DNA from: Sinomonas sp. ASV322
Lineage (GTDB): Bacteria; Actinomycetota; Actinomycetes; Actinomycetales; Micrococcaceae
Length of the DNA: 64,000 bases
NCBI RefSeq assembly: GCF_030908245.1
Contig: NZ_JAVFJJ010000003.1
Coordinates: forward strand, 343,007-407,006
Direction: 5' to 3'
The first letter of the stretch is position 1. Every line of letters begins with the position of its first letter. The notes beneath the pieces are model-generated. The model was not told the DNA's origin. It saw nothing but the letters and a program-made list of their open reading frames with translations, and did not search any database. Both the position numbers and the translations under genes were made by a program. This document shows positions 12,001 to 19,330 of the stretch, in pieces.

Positions 12001-13327
12001 GCACCGGCCGAACGCTTCCCTCGCCGTCGTCACCGCAAGCTCCCAGCACGCGTCCCGCGTCGGAGAAGCCATCCGCCTGCAGATGGCGAACCACACGGAG
12101 TCCAGCGAGTTCTTCGCCCGGGCCGACGAGCCGTTCCGTGTTGTGCCGGTCGAGCGCGCAGGCGGCCTCGTGCGGGACCACGTGATCTTCTCGCTCGGCT
12201 ACGGCCGGACGCCACATGGGCGCGCGATGCACTATTTCGGTCCCCTGAGCGAGCCTGGCGGCCGGCAGCGTTTTGCGCTCGCGATGAGCCGAGCGCGCCA
12301 GACGCTGCAGGTGCTGAGCTGCTTCGAGCCCGGCGAACTCGACGTGACCCGTCTGGGGGAGGGGGCCCTCGACTTCCACGAGCTCCTCGACCGCGAACTC
12401 GCCGGCCGCACGGGGCTCGGCACTCGTGCTACGCGGGCGGCCGCGAGCACCGAGGCCCTCGGGGCCGACCCGCTCGTGACTGATCTCGGCGAACGCCTCG
12501 CCTCGCGGGGCGCGCGCGTATGGCATCACTACGACGGGGAGATCGACATGGCCGCGGCCGTCGATCCTCTCGTCACCATGTCGCGGGACGAGCACGAGCC
12601 GAGCATTCCCGTCGCCGTCGAATCGGACGGCACCAAGCGGTATCGCGAGCTGAGCGTCCGGGAGCGGACCCGCCAGCGTCCCGAGCTCCTCGAGCGGATG
12701 GGGTGGCGCTACCTCACGCTCTGGACCATCGAGGTCTTCACGGATCCGGCGACGTGTGCGGACATGGTCGCAGAGGCGCTGGGCCTCGACGGACCGTCCG
12801 AGGACGGCGCGACCGCCGGATTCCTCACGCGGCAGGAGGATCTGGGAGTGGCCGGTTCGAATTCCGCCGATGACCCTGATGCGGCCTTCGCTGGCCCCAT
12901 CTCCACGGACACGGCCGAGGACTTCGACGGCGCAGAGGAACCCTATGAGGAGGCATCGCCAGTGGCAGCGCGGAATCATCTGAGTTCGCATCGCCGAGTC
13001 AGCGTTCCGGCGACGGGAGTGGGAGACCAAGCGGCAGCCGAGACGCCCGTTCCGGGGCATGAACGGGGTGAACCCGGCGGCGAGGCCGTGAGACCCGAGC
13101 AGCCCCCAAGGACCGGGCAGTTCGGCAACCCGGATCGGCCCCGGAGCCATGAGCAGCGCGGGGGTTCGCAGCAGGACTCCGCCCAAGCGGCGGAGTCGCC
13201 GTCGGACGCCCGGCCCCTCATTCCGCGCCGCGCGGCGGAGGACGATCCGCGCTCGTGGGGCGACAGCCAGTCTGATCGCGACCACGACCAGTGGCTCAAG
13301 GAGCAGCGCCCGCCTCATTGGGGCTGA
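9038..13327 (+). CDS. Large SF1 helicase-like protein with degenerate ATPase motifs and C-terminal Vsr/MTES_1575-type nuclease-like domain
   Basis: Encodes 1429 aa. The layout resembles DNA2/NAM7-type AAA_11/AAA_12 helicases: an N-terminal region (1-285), a helicase core split by a long helical insertion (about 390-830), and the end of the core with RFALAMSRARQTL (from residue 1078). The key motifs are altered: Walker A reads APPGTGQT (Gln315 where Lys is expected), Walker B reads LDADS (Asp847-Ala848 instead of DE), and the GDxxQLPP motif has become GDSYVANPRPF. A PD-(D/E)XK-like domain follows (GEIDMAA, Asp1170; VESDG, Glu1195/Asp1197; LLERMGWRYLTLWTIEVF), then a disordered acidic/Pro tail from about 1290. 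The ATG at 9038 has a TACTCT box 7 nt upstream. An alternative GTG at 9101 has GAGGAGAG 8 nt upstream. Function unknown. Confidence 0.75.
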   Translation: MPIRSIGKRRSATDAAEESAPVPQEPTKHEDEARLEAWLSSLPAVTGPDTMLSFFPKSDGTIDLTSAHASGLAQLLAGRRTRLSTLVRERQDYTAAARAARNLRGKIYELSHERGLDAGYLAAGIASWTSAVGGKPRRVSAPVLLAGAALTVRSEQDDFEIKLTEQARLNPALVRHLRSVHHLEIDPVSIERLAYSTARLDPHPVLERVRGLLHGIPGAVVDSRLLVSTFADLEHALDDPAITAGSSVVASLAAAARGVHVAPAPVDASRFAHIDERAPEDELLVLDADGDQQLAIDAARAGDSLVVEAPPGTGQTQTAVNVIANLVDAGRTVLVVAERRASLTELHRVSEHLGLGSTLLPLGTGLTAGLLKQQLVRAIVRNEKSEEPRLDVLHRTVRDRRHQLIEHVESLHNIRERWGCSPYEAMQSLAALTSIQPSPATTVRLKRSVLDSIRERRELAERLRRAAELGSFSRDATESPWYGARMLTRRETEDAQELVGVLVADLPALHERMAQVAEHSEIRLGASVQEWGQQIELLVAVRESLDKFTPDIFDRPVNDLIAATASSGWRRERGIEIPAMQRSRLRRVAKEYVRPGVHLADLHTALLLVQEQRAQWADYAVSQRHPAVPSGLADLREDYRAVRKGLERLGTILSGTRDGGNLVRTSVAAVHQRLEDLADGADALRSLPERTLLEDELRERGLGDLLADLAEREASPDVVASELELAWWQSVLEAMISGDDYLAMSDGAQLRRAEEEFRRADRAHIGSGPARVRWRLGGAWARAIGERPREAESLRNLLRDGRISLASLEANASGLVRPLVPVWTSSPYTLASVAPAKRRFDVVVILDADSMPLRAALPAIARAKQVIAFGDSYVANPRPFTVGIGGSQPPAAPVESSFSALARVLPTVRLTTVYRGVDEDLGLQLSQRFYEGALRRLPDGQSVTGLDRALVVEYLPDGTGMPSGQDGNVESTAAEVNRVVDLVFEHAAHRPNASLAVVTASSQHASRVGEAIRLQMANHTESSEFFARADEPFRVVPVERAGGLVRDHVIFSLGYGRTPHGRAMHYFGPLSEPGGRQRFALAMSRARQTLQVLSCFEPGELDVTRLGEGALDFHELLDRELAGRTGLGTRATRAAASTEALGADPLVTDLGERLASRGARVWHHYDGEIDMAAAVDPLVTMSRDEHEPSIPVAVESDGTKRYRELSVRERTRQRPELLERMGWRYLTLWTIEVFTDPATCADMVAEALGLDGPSEDGATAGFLTRQEDLGVAGSNSADDPDAAFAGPISTDTAEDFDGAEEPYEEASPVAARNHLSSHRRVSVPATGVGDQAAAETPVPGHERGEPGGEAVRPEQPPRTGQFGNPDRPRSHEQRGGSQQDSAQAAESPSDARPLIPRRAAEDDPRSWGDSQSDRDHDQWLKEQRPPHWG

Positions 13328-13344
13328 TGGCGCCGTCGCCTGAC

Positions 13345-14067
13345 TCACGGCCTCGCCCTGTCGACGAGGACGAAGAAGACCTTTCCCCGGGTCGATGCCC
13401 CAGCTATCGCTCGGGCGCGCTCGCTTTCGGCTGCGACCACGACGAGGCCCTCGGTGTCCTTCGGGGTGCCGAGCCAGCCGCCGGGTGGCGCGCCTCCCGC
13501 ACCAGTCCACAGGATCGTGACGCCGGTGGCGAGGATCGTCGATCTCTGGCCGTCGGCACCGGCCTGGTCGCTCAGAACGAGGTCGACGACCTGTCCTGTC
13601 CGCACGAGCTCAAGCGATCCCGGGTCGGCGATCCGAACGGGGACAGCCACCGTTCCGGGGGAGGCCCCCGCCAGGAGGCCGGGGCCGACGAGGGCGGCAA
13701 CCGTCAGGATTTCTCCCCGTCGCACGGGACCCGCGAGCCGCTGACCTGCGACTGCGCCGACTTCCGTCGCCGCGCGTTCGGGAAGCACATCGACGGGCAC
13801 GCGCGCGAGCCGCAGCTGCGAGTTCTGGAGAGGCGCGCCGGCCGGGAGGTCAGCGGCGGCGACGACGACTGAGGCGAGCGCCGCGGAAGGTGGGGTCAGC
13901 TGGTAGACGGCAACGGCGACCCCAGCACACAGCGCGGCCGCCGCTAGGGTCCGTCTGCGCCGTTCGAGCAGCCGGACAAGCGGTGCGCGCCGCTGCCTTC
14001 CCCACGGCACGGGAGCCTGCGACGCACGGACTTGCGGCTTCCGCCGGGGAGGTCGGGTGAAGGTCAT
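13345..14067 (-). CDS. SAF domain protein, CpaB/RcpC-like
   Basis: Encodes 240 aa: an Arg-rich cytoplasmic N-terminus, one transmembrane helix (about residues 39-58), then an SAF domain (SVVVAAADLPAGAPLQNSQLRLARVPVDVLPERA) and a beta-rich C-terminal part. CpaB/RcpC proteins are periplasmic components of Flp/Tad pilus secretion, but no other tad genes are visible here. It may instead be an orphan SAF protein as often found in actinobacteria. It is the last gene of a minus-strand group with the fmdB-like gene 96 bp upstream, and it converges on the helicase-like gene with a 17-bp gap. Confidence 0.7.
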   Translation of the reverse strand: MTFTRPPRRKPQVRASQAPVPWGRQRRAPLVRLLERRRRTLAAAALCAGVAVAVYQLTPPSAALASVVVAAADLPAGAPLQNSQLRLARVPVDVLPERAATEVGAVAGQRLAGPVRRGEILTVAALVGPGLLAGASPGTVAVPVRIADPGSLELVRTGQVVDLVLSDQAGADGQRSTILATGVTILWTGAGGAPPGGWLGTPKDTEGLVVVAAESERARAIAGASTRGKVFFVLVDRARP

Positions 14068-14163
14068 GCTTCGACGCTAGGCGTCGGTGGCCGCCCTCAA
14101 GGCGCGACACCGTCCATTGTGGATGGCTCGCCGCGCTGACTTGTGTGGAGGGGAAGTGAAGTG

Positions 14164-14451
14164 TCAGTTCGACGCGGCGGACGCGGCCGGTGCGGCACTC
14201 GGCGTCGAGCTCGGGGCGGGGGTCGATGAGGCCCCCGACGCCGGAGTGGTCGATCCCGCGGGAACCGTGCTCGAGCTCCGCGAGTCGGTCCGGTAGAAGC
14301 CGCTGCCCTTGAAGACGACGCCTACGCTGTTGAACTTCTTCCTCAGAGCTCCGCCGCACTCCGGGCACACCGAGAGCGAGCTGTCGCTGAAGGACTGCAC
14401 GATGTCGAAGGCATGTCCGCAGTCTTTGCAGCCGTAGGCGTAGGTAGGCAC
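14164..14451 (-). CDS. FmdB/Ruc-type zinc-ribbon protein, probable redox-regulated chaperone
   Basis: Encodes 95 aa. The N-terminal zinc ribbon has two CxxC pairs (YGCKDCGH, residues 8 and 11; VCPECGG, residues 29 and 32), followed by the conserved FKGSGFYRTDS and a Ser/Thr/Ala/Pro-rich disordered tail. This matches the FmdB family and specifically the actinobacterial gene beside 5-formyl-THF ligase and galU, whose M. tuberculosis counterpart (Rv0991c, Ruc) is described as a redox-regulated chaperone under HrcA control. The GTG start has AAGGAG 7 nt upstream. A CIRCE-like operator lies about 70 nt upstream. The chaperone role is inferred from synteny, domain and operator. Confidence 0.8.
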   Translation of the reverse strand: MPTYAYGCKDCGHAFDIVQSFSDSSLSVCPECGGALRKKFNSVGVVFKGSGFYRTDSRSSSTVPAGSTTPASGASSTPAPSSTPSAAPAASAASN

Positions 14452-14517
14452 TCTTACTCCTTGGAGAACAGGGTTCGGTCACATCGTGCAGATGAAACGG
14501 TATTCAGATCGTTCCCG

Positions 14518-14549
14518 TTAGCAGTCAGCAATCCCGAGTGCCAATTCTA
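14518..14549 (-). promoter_or_regulatory. CIRCE-like HrcA operator and -10 box upstream of the fmdB/ruc-like gene
   Basis: On the plus strand TTAGCAGTC (14518-14526), nine bases, then GAGTGCCAA (14536-14544) match the CIRCE consensus (TTAGCACTC-N9-GAGTGCTAA) at 16 of 18 positions. On the minus strand TAGAAT (14549-14544) is a good -10 box that would put the transcription start inside the operator, so bound HrcA would block initiation. No clear -35 is seen. No hrcA gene lies in the window. Confidence 0.7.
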
Positions 14550-14560
14550 ACAGTTCGCCA

Positions 14561-15196
14561 TCAGGCCATATTCCGGAGCGACCTGAGTCCGCTCGGCGTG
14601 AGCGCCGCGTCCACACGCCGGTCAAGCGGCTCGTCCGGCACACCACCTGCGGGGAGCACCTCGCCGTCGAACACCACGGCCGCTGTTGGAGGGATTTCGC
14701 GGCCGTCGTCGAGCCGCGCGAGGAATCGGTCGTAGTAGCCTCCGCCCTGCCCAAGCCGCCGCCCCTCGATGTCGACGGCGGTCGCGGGGAGCACAATCGC
14801 GGCGAGGGGCGGCCGCGCGTCGTCCCCCTCGCGCACGGCGCGAGTGTCCAGCCGCGGGCCCACGGGCTCCTGGATGGGGGCGAAGGCGCTCCGTTCATAG
14901 CCGATGCCCGGGTGCCATTCGACCCAGGAGAGCTGCCGCTCGGGCTCGCAAACCGGCAGCAGCACGTGGAAACCGGCCGTGTAGAGGCCCCCGATGAGTT
15001 CGGTCGTGGGGGGCTCCGCGCCGACGCTCCAATAGGCGGTGACCGTTCCTCCTTCCGGAAGGGCGGAGCGGGCCCACCCAACGCCGTGTGCGGCGATGGC
15101 GGTGCCCGCCAGTGCGCGGTCCCCGGCGCTCATCGCACGACGGCGCTCCCACATTTCGGCCCGCAGGCTCGCCTTGCGTTCGGCGTTGCTCTCCAC
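14561..15196 (-). CDS. 5-formyltetrahydrofolate cyclo-ligase
   Basis: Encodes 211 aa. It converts 5-formyl-THF to 5,10-methenyl-THF using ATP. Family motifs are present: the N-terminal AERKASLRAEMWERRRAM, the substrate loop around LPVCEPERQLSWVEW, and the C-terminal nucleotide-binding LGQGGGYYDRFLARL. The GTG start at 15196 has on the minus strand a TACCCT box (plus 15203-15208) six nt upstream, so it looks leaderless, and it diverges from galU, which is also leaderless, with a 78-bp gap. The downstream fmdB-type gene has its own promoter inside the 3' flank. Confidence 0.92.
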   Translation of the reverse strand: MESNAERKASLRAEMWERRRAMSAGDRALAGTAIAAHGVGWARSALPEGGTVTAYWSVGAEPPTTELIGGLYTAGFHVLLPVCEPERQLSWVEWHPGIGYERSAFAPIQEPVGPRLDTRAVREGDDARPPLAAIVLPATAVDIEGRRLGQGGGYYDRFLARLDDGREIPPTAAVVFDGEVLPAGGVPDEPLDRRVDAALTPSGLRSLRNMA

Positions 15197-15274
15197 AGCT
15201 CGAGGGTAGCCGGGAGCCCGGGCGTTGGCCGAGAATCTAGGCCGGAGTCCGAGTTCGTCGTATAGAGTGGCAGC

Positions 15275-16195
15275 GTGTCGACCACGAAGCCAGTCAGGAA
15301 AGCTGTCATCCCTGTCGCCGGGCTAGGCACTCGGTTCCTCCCCGTGACGAAGGCCATGCCCAAGGAAATGCTGCCTGTCGTGGACAAGCCGGCTATCCAA
15401 TATGTCGTCGAGGAAGCCGTCGGCGTCGGCCTCAATGACATCCTCATGATCACGGGCCGCAACAAGCGCGCTCTCGAGGACCACTTCGACCGCGTTCCGT
15501 CCCTTGAGGCGACCCTCGAGGAGAAGGGCGACGCGAAGAAGCTCGCCGCGGTGCGCGAGGCGAGTGCGCTCGCCGACATCCACTATGTCCGCCAGGGCGA
15601 TCCGAAGGGCCTCGGCCACGCCGTCCTGTGCGCACAGCGGCACGTCGGGAACGAGCCGTTCGCGGTCCTCCTCGGCGATGACCTCATTGACGAACGGGAC
15701 GAGCTGCTCAACGAGATGATCCGAGTCCAGCAGGCGACCGGGGGCTCCGTCGTCGCGCTCATGGAGGTGCCGCACGAGGCGATTTCCGCCTACGGCTGCG
15801 CGGACGTCTCCGCCGTCGACGGCGAATCGTTCGTCCGGATCAACGGACTCGTGGAGAAGCCCGCGCCCGAGGACGCGCCGTCGAACCTTGCCGTCATCGG
15901 CCGCTACGTCCTGCACCCCGCGGTCTTCGATGTCCTTGAGCGAACGCAGCCCGGGCGGGGCGGAGAAATCCAGCTCACGGACGCCCTTCAGACCCTCGCG
16001 GGGCGCGACGACGAGGGGGGAGGCGTCTATGGCGTCGTCTTCCGCGGCCGTCGCTATGACACAGGTGACAAGCTCAGCTACCTCAAGGCCGTCGTCACCC
16101 TCGCGTGCAATCGGGACGATTTCGGGGACGATCTGCGTTCTTGGCTGCGCGAATTTGTGGCAAACGGTGCGGAAGCGCCGTCGTCGGGCAACTGA
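15275..16195 (+). CDS. galU: UTP-glucose-1-phosphate uridylyltransferase
   Basis: Encodes 306 aa. It makes UDP-glucose from UTP and glucose-1-phosphate for envelope glycans and trehalose. It carries the nucleotidyltransferase signature AGLGTRFLPVTKAMPKEMLP, the VVDKPAIQYVVEEA segment and the GDDLIDE metal-binding region. The GTG start at 15275 has TAGAGT at 15263-15268 and a 6-nt spacer without Shine-Dalgarno. The rimJ-like gene follows after 2 bp; the moeA-like glp gene that separates these two genes in mycobacteria and corynebacteria is absent. Confidence 0.95.
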   Translation: MSTTKPVRKAVIPVAGLGTRFLPVTKAMPKEMLPVVDKPAIQYVVEEAVGVGLNDILMITGRNKRALEDHFDRVPSLEATLEEKGDAKKLAAVREASALADIHYVRQGDPKGLGHAVLCAQRHVGNEPFAVLLGDDLIDERDELLNEMIRVQQATGGSVVALMEVPHEAISAYGCADVSAVDGESFVRINGLVEKPAPEDAPSNLAVIGRYVLHPAVFDVLERTQPGRGGEIQLTDALQTLAGRDDEGGGVYGVVFRGRRYDTGDKLSYLKAVVTLACNRDDFGDDLRSWLREFVANGAEAPSSGN

Positions 16196-16197
16196 AC

Positions 16198-16815
16198 ATG
16201 TTCGGGCCGGGGATCTGGCCGGTCACGCTCGAATCCGGGGACGTAGGGCTTCGGCCCATCAGGCAGTCCGACCGTGCCGAATGGATGGAACTGAGGTACC
16301 GCAACGCGGAGTGGCTCGCGCCGTGGGAAGCCTCGAATCCTCAGCCCGGCGGGGGACTGCCCACGTTTCGTCAGATGGTGCGCTCGCTGAACCAGCAGGC
16401 CCATGAGGGCTCGGCGCTGCCTTTTGTCATCACCCTCGCCGACCCGCGGGAGCGCAGGCCGCCGATCGTGGGCCAGCTCACCGTTTCGTCGATCACGTGG
16501 GGGTCGGCCCTCATGGCGACCCTCGGCTACTGGGTCGACCACGAGCACGCGGGGCGCGGCATCGCCCCGACCGCCGTCGCGCTCGCGACGGACTATTGCT
16601 TCTTCTCGCTTGGGCTGCATCGCATGGAAATCAATATCCGGCCCGAGAACAGCCCGAGCCTGAGGGTCGTCGAAAAACTCGGCTTCCGGTACGAGGGTCT
16701 GCGCCCGCGGTATCTGCACATTGCCGGTGCGTGGGCCGATCACGAGTCATTCGCGCTGACTGCGGACGAGGTCCCCGAGGGGCTCGTGAAGCGCTGGCAC
16801 GCCTCGCGCGCGTGA
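16198..16815 (+). CDS. GNAT acetyltransferase, RimJ-like
   Basis: Encodes 205 aa. It has the GNAT fold with the RimJ/RimL pattern: DVGLRPIRQSDRAEWMELR at the N-terminus, the acetyl-CoA binding loop near YWVDHEHAGRGIAPTAVALA, and HRMEINIRPENSPSLRVVEKLGFRYEG. Members acetylate protein N-termini or small molecules; the substrate here is unknown. The ATG at 16198, 2 bp after the galU stop, is preferred over an in-frame ATG at 16105 inside galU. It is the rimJ position in the conserved actinobacterial galU-rimJ-glpR cluster. Confidence 0.87.
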   Translation: MFGPGIWPVTLESGDVGLRPIRQSDRAEWMELRYRNAEWLAPWEASNPQPGGGLPTFRQMVRSLNQQAHEGSALPFVITLADPRERRPPIVGQLTVSSITWGSALMATLGYWVDHEHAGRGIAPTAVALATDYCFFSLGLHRMEINIRPENSPSLRVVEKLGFRYEGLRPRYLHIAGAWADHESFALTADEVPEGLVKRWHASRA

Positions 16816-16897
16816 TTCGCGTCGCTGTGAGCGTCAGTCTGGCGACACACCGACCGTAATCCGGCAGGCCGAGGGGCTCGCCTCCTACGGTTTTGGT

Positions 16898-17833
16898 ATG
16901 GATTTCGCTCTCAGCAGCTCGGCGGTGCTTGGCGCGGCCGTGTTCCTCTGGCTGCTGTGGGTGGCGCCCTATGTCCTCCGCCGATTGCGCCCCGCAGCCG
17001 AGGGCGCCGCCCTCCTGAGAGTGGCGGACGACGCCGACCCGGAGCCCGCGGTCAGCGCACCGAGCGCTGGGTCGACTTTTGCCCGAGAGAGGCGGGACGA
17101 CCCTCCCGCGACGCCGACTGCCCGCCAAACCCCTGAGGAGGGGGAGCACGTGAACGACCGGATCCCCCCCGCACCCCCACTGCGCATACGGTGGGGCCGA
17201 TGTGCCCTCGCGGGGGTCGGCCTCGGGGGGCTGGTCGTCGCCGTCGTCGGCGGAGTGATCGCCGCGATCGGCATGATCTCTGGCCTGATTCCGCTCGCGG
17301 GGCTCTCCGCCACGGTGGCTTGCGTTGCCCTCTTGCGCGGGCTCGCGGTACGCGACCGGCGTCGTCGCGTCGACGCTGCGTTCCGCGCGGCCGTTCGGAC
17401 CGAGGTGAGCGCTGCCGACTCCTCGCGCAAAGTTCCGCCCCGCACAGCGCACGAGGTCTTCGACCTGAAGCCTGAACCCGAGCCTGTTGTCCCCCTGAGC
17501 CGGGACGAGCTGCGCGCGGCCGCGCTCGAGGTCGCCAAGGCGGCCCAGGAGGTCGCCGCCGAGGCGGTGGCCAAGGTCGATGCGGCGGCGGAGGCGCAGT
17601 GGGAGCCCGTCGAAGTCCCGAAGCCCTCGTACGTCGGCGCGGCGAGGGCCGAGCGCGACGCCCCCGAGCCGCTCGAGGCTCCCGAGCGGCCCAAACCGAG
17701 TGCCAAGGTCACGATCAAGCCGAAGCCGGAGGCCACACCGGTCCCCGGGGTTCCGGTCGTTCCTGCTGCTCGCCCGGCGGCCCGCGGAGCCCTCGGCAAC
17801 CTCGACGCCGTCCTCCAGCGCCGTCGCGCATAA
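16898..17833 (+). CDS. GlpR/SepX-like membrane protein (putative divisome-associated)
   Basis: Encodes 311 aa: an N-terminal transmembrane helix beginning immediately (residues 4-26), a cytoplasmic linker, a double hydrophobic segment in the middle (about 105-150), then an Ala/Glu/Pro-rich tail. This order, and the place directly after rimJ, match the actinobacterial gene called glpR or sepX, which links to septal proteins in corynebacteria and streptomycetes. The call rests mainly on architecture and synteny because the sequence is low in complexity. The ATG has TACGGT at 16886-16891 six nt upstream (leaderless). Confidence 0.55.
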   Translation: MDFALSSSAVLGAAVFLWLLWVAPYVLRRLRPAAEGAALLRVADDADPEPAVSAPSAGSTFARERRDDPPATPTARQTPEEGEHVNDRIPPAPPLRIRWGRCALAGVGLGGLVVAVVGGVIAAIGMISGLIPLAGLSATVACVALLRGLAVRDRRRRVDAAFRAAVRTEVSAADSSRKVPPRTAHEVFDLKPEPEPVVPLSRDELRAAALEVAKAAQEVAAEAVAKVDAAAEAQWEPVEVPKPSYVGAARAERDAPEPLEAPERPKPSAKVTIKPKPEATPVPGVPVVPAARPAARGALGNLDAVLQRRRA

Positions 17834-17965
17834 CGGGCTAGCGTCGGCTCCGGGCATGAAAATCGGGACGCTCGCGTCCGCGCAATCGCTCGCGAATCAG
17901 GGCTCGGCGTCCAATTTGTCTTGAAGCTCTCGGCCCAGTAAGGTTGAACCCGCATCAAGCACCAC

Positions 17966-18038
17966 GGGGTCTTAGCTCAGTTGGTAGAGCGCTTCGTTCG
18001 CATCGAAGAGGTCAGGGGTTCAAATCCCCTAGGCTCCA
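17966..18038 (+). tRNA. tRNA-Ala (anticodon CGC)
   Basis: A full 73-nt cloverleaf: 7-bp acceptor stem with the alanine identity pair G3:U70, D arm GCTC/GAGC, anticodon stem CTTCG/CGAAG around the loop TTCGCAT (anticodon CGC), and T arm AGGGG/CCCCT. The discriminator is A73 and CCA is not encoded. A terminator follows at 18051-18080. Confidence 0.96.
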
Positions 18039-18050
18039 CGTTTTGAGCAG

Positions 18051-18080
18051 AACATCCCCGGTCCTCGGACCGGGGGTGTT
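18051..18080 (+). terminator. Terminator after tRNA-Ala
   Basis: AACATCCCCGGTCC (18051-18064) pairs with 18067-18080 (one T:G pair) around a 2-nt gap and ends in TT. Confidence 0.75.
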
Positions 18081-18110
18081 GTCGTTCCGGCGCCGGGGGA
18101 TAGCCCCGAG

Positions 18111-18150
18111 AAGACGGCTTGTGGCCCAGAAGACGCCCGCGAGCCGTCTT
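18111..18150 (-). terminator. Inverted repeat, probable terminator of the minus-strand gene ending at 18176
   Basis: AAGACGGCT (18111-18119) and AGCCGTCTT (18142-18150) form a perfect 9-bp stem with a 22-nt loop, 26 bp past the stop of the minus-strand gene. Confidence 0.45.
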
Positions 18151-18175
18151 ATCTGACAGAACGCCTCCGGCCGCC

Positions 18176-18619
18176 TCAGCTTCCGAAGTCCTCGCGGGGA
18201 AGGGCCTCGCCCGTCTCGATATCGACCGGGAGCCGGGCCGGCATCGGCCCGGGATCCTCGCGTGCGACGAGGAGAAGCGGGACGTCTCGCTCACGCAGGA
18301 CTTCCGTGAGCGCCGCGAGCGCCCCGGCCGCTTCTGCGGGCGCACCGGCGAGGACGGGAACCCCGCTGACAACCCACAGCGCGTGACGCGGTGCCAGCGT
18401 GGCCCAGTCCACACCGTCGGCCCCCGCGCGGGCGACCTCGCCGAACGTGAGCCAAAGGACGTCGTCGTCGGCCTCGATGGCGCGGAGCTCGCCTTCGCCC
18501 GCGCGGACGACGGCGGCGGCGCTCGGCGGCGGCGCGAAAAGCCCGAAGATCCCGAGCTGGGACTCCGTTCCCGGCACGAGGACGCGGCTCGAGGACCAGC
18601 CCGCATGTGCTGTTGTCAT
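18176..18619 (-). CDS. Hypothetical protein
   Basis: Encodes about 147 aa, soluble, Ala/Leu/Val-rich, with no signal peptide or membrane segment. The pattern LGIFGLFAPPPSAAAVV, LRAIEADDDVLWLTFGEVA, APRHALWVVSGVPVLAG, RERDVPLLLVAREDPG suggests an alternating beta/alpha domain, but I do not recognise the family. The ATG at 18619 is chosen because GGAAGGG lies 6 nt upstream; further in-frame starts exist at 18625 and 18673. It lies between a tRNA gene and an Lrp-type regulator without obvious operon partners. Confidence 0.6.
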   Translation of the reverse strand: MTTAHAGWSSSRVLVPGTESQLGIFGLFAPPPSAAAVVRAGEGELRAIEADDDVLWLTFGEVARAGADGVDWATLAPRHALWVVSGVPVLAGAPAEAAGALAALTEVLRERDVPLLLVAREDPGPMPARLPVDIETGEALPREDFGS

Positions 18620-18756
18620 AGCCATCCCTTCCACTTGACGAGCGCGAGGGCGCAACCCGACCGCGAATCGCACCTCGCGCAGAGACCCGCATGAGCTTCG
18701 CTCTCGAGCCTAGCCGTGCCGCTGAGGCGATTCGAGGTTCCGATGAGCGGTTGGCG

Positions 18757-19236
18757 CTAGTGCGCCGCCGCCTCGATCGAGCCCCGGAGGATCTGATCGG
18801 CGCGGTAGGCGATGTGGGCGTGGAGGGCGAGCACGGTTTCGGAGCGGATGACTCCCCGGAGCCGGAGAACGCTGCGCAGCGCCGCCTGGAGCTCGTGCGT
18901 GTCCGCGGCGGCGAGCCGGCACCAGATGTCACCCCGGCCGGAGATCTCGTGGGCTTCGAGGATGGCGGGGATGCGGCGCAAGCCCGCGACGACGGCGTCG
19001 AGCTCGCGGTGGACGACTTCGAGCGTCATGAAGGCGACGACGTCGTAGCCGAGCGCTTCGAGGTCCACCTCGCGCCCGCCGTGCCGGAGGACTTCGGTGC
19101 GTTCGAGCCGACGGAGCCGCGACTGGACCGTGTTGCGCGCGACCCCGAGGCGCTGGGCGAGCTCGGCGATCTGCGCCCGCGGGTCCTCGATGAGGGCGAG
19201 GATGAGGCGTCGGTCGAGGGTGTCTATGGTGCTCAA
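18757..19236 (-). CDS. Lrp/AsnC family transcriptional regulator
   Basis: Encodes 159 aa. The N-terminal HTH (LDRRLILALIEDPRAQIAELAQRLGVARNTVQSRLRRLE) is followed by a RAM/ACT-like effector domain (VVAFMTLEVVHRELDAVVAGLRRIPAILEAHEISGRGDIWCRLAA). The start is TTG at 19236 with GGAGTGA upstream. It diverges from an MFS transporter gene; the 94-bp gap contains a palindrome that is a likely operator. The usual role would be amino-acid-responsive control of the transporter and of itself. Confidence 0.9.
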   Translation of the reverse strand: MSTIDTLDRRLILALIEDPRAQIAELAQRLGVARNTVQSRLRRLERTEVLRHGGREVDLEALGYDVVAFMTLEVVHRELDAVVAGLRRIPAILEAHEISGRGDIWCRLAAADTHELQAALRSVLRLRGVIRSETVLALHAHIAYRADQILRGSIEAAAH

Positions 19237-19282
19237 TGGTCACTCCGTGCAAGGTTGTGATTCGTGAATTAAGCATATCGAT

Positions 19283-19303
19283 CAGTTTTGAGATCTAAAA
19301 CTG
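19283..19303. promoter_or_regulatory. Palindromic operator candidate between lrp-type gene and MFS gene
   Basis: CAGTTTT (19283-19289) and AAAACTG (19297-19303) form a perfect inverted repeat with a 7-bp AT-containing spacer, the only AT-rich island in this divergent gap. Confidence 0.55.
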
Positions 19304-19330
19304 AGTGCGCAGATTAGCTGGCGGCAAACT

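Noticed and set aside
6995..13510. A 2171-codon open frame on the minus strand
   Set aside because: It lies antisense to guaA and the helicase-like gene, has Arg/Asp/Gly-rich composition typical of shadow frames in GC-rich DNA, and matches no family; both plus-strand genes have clear motifs.
16194..16203. GAACATGTTC palindrome at the galU-rimJ junction as a LexA box
   Set aside because: The actinobacterial SOS box needs CGAAC-N4-GTTCG; here the spacer is 2 bp and the palindrome includes the rimJ start codon, so it looks like chance.
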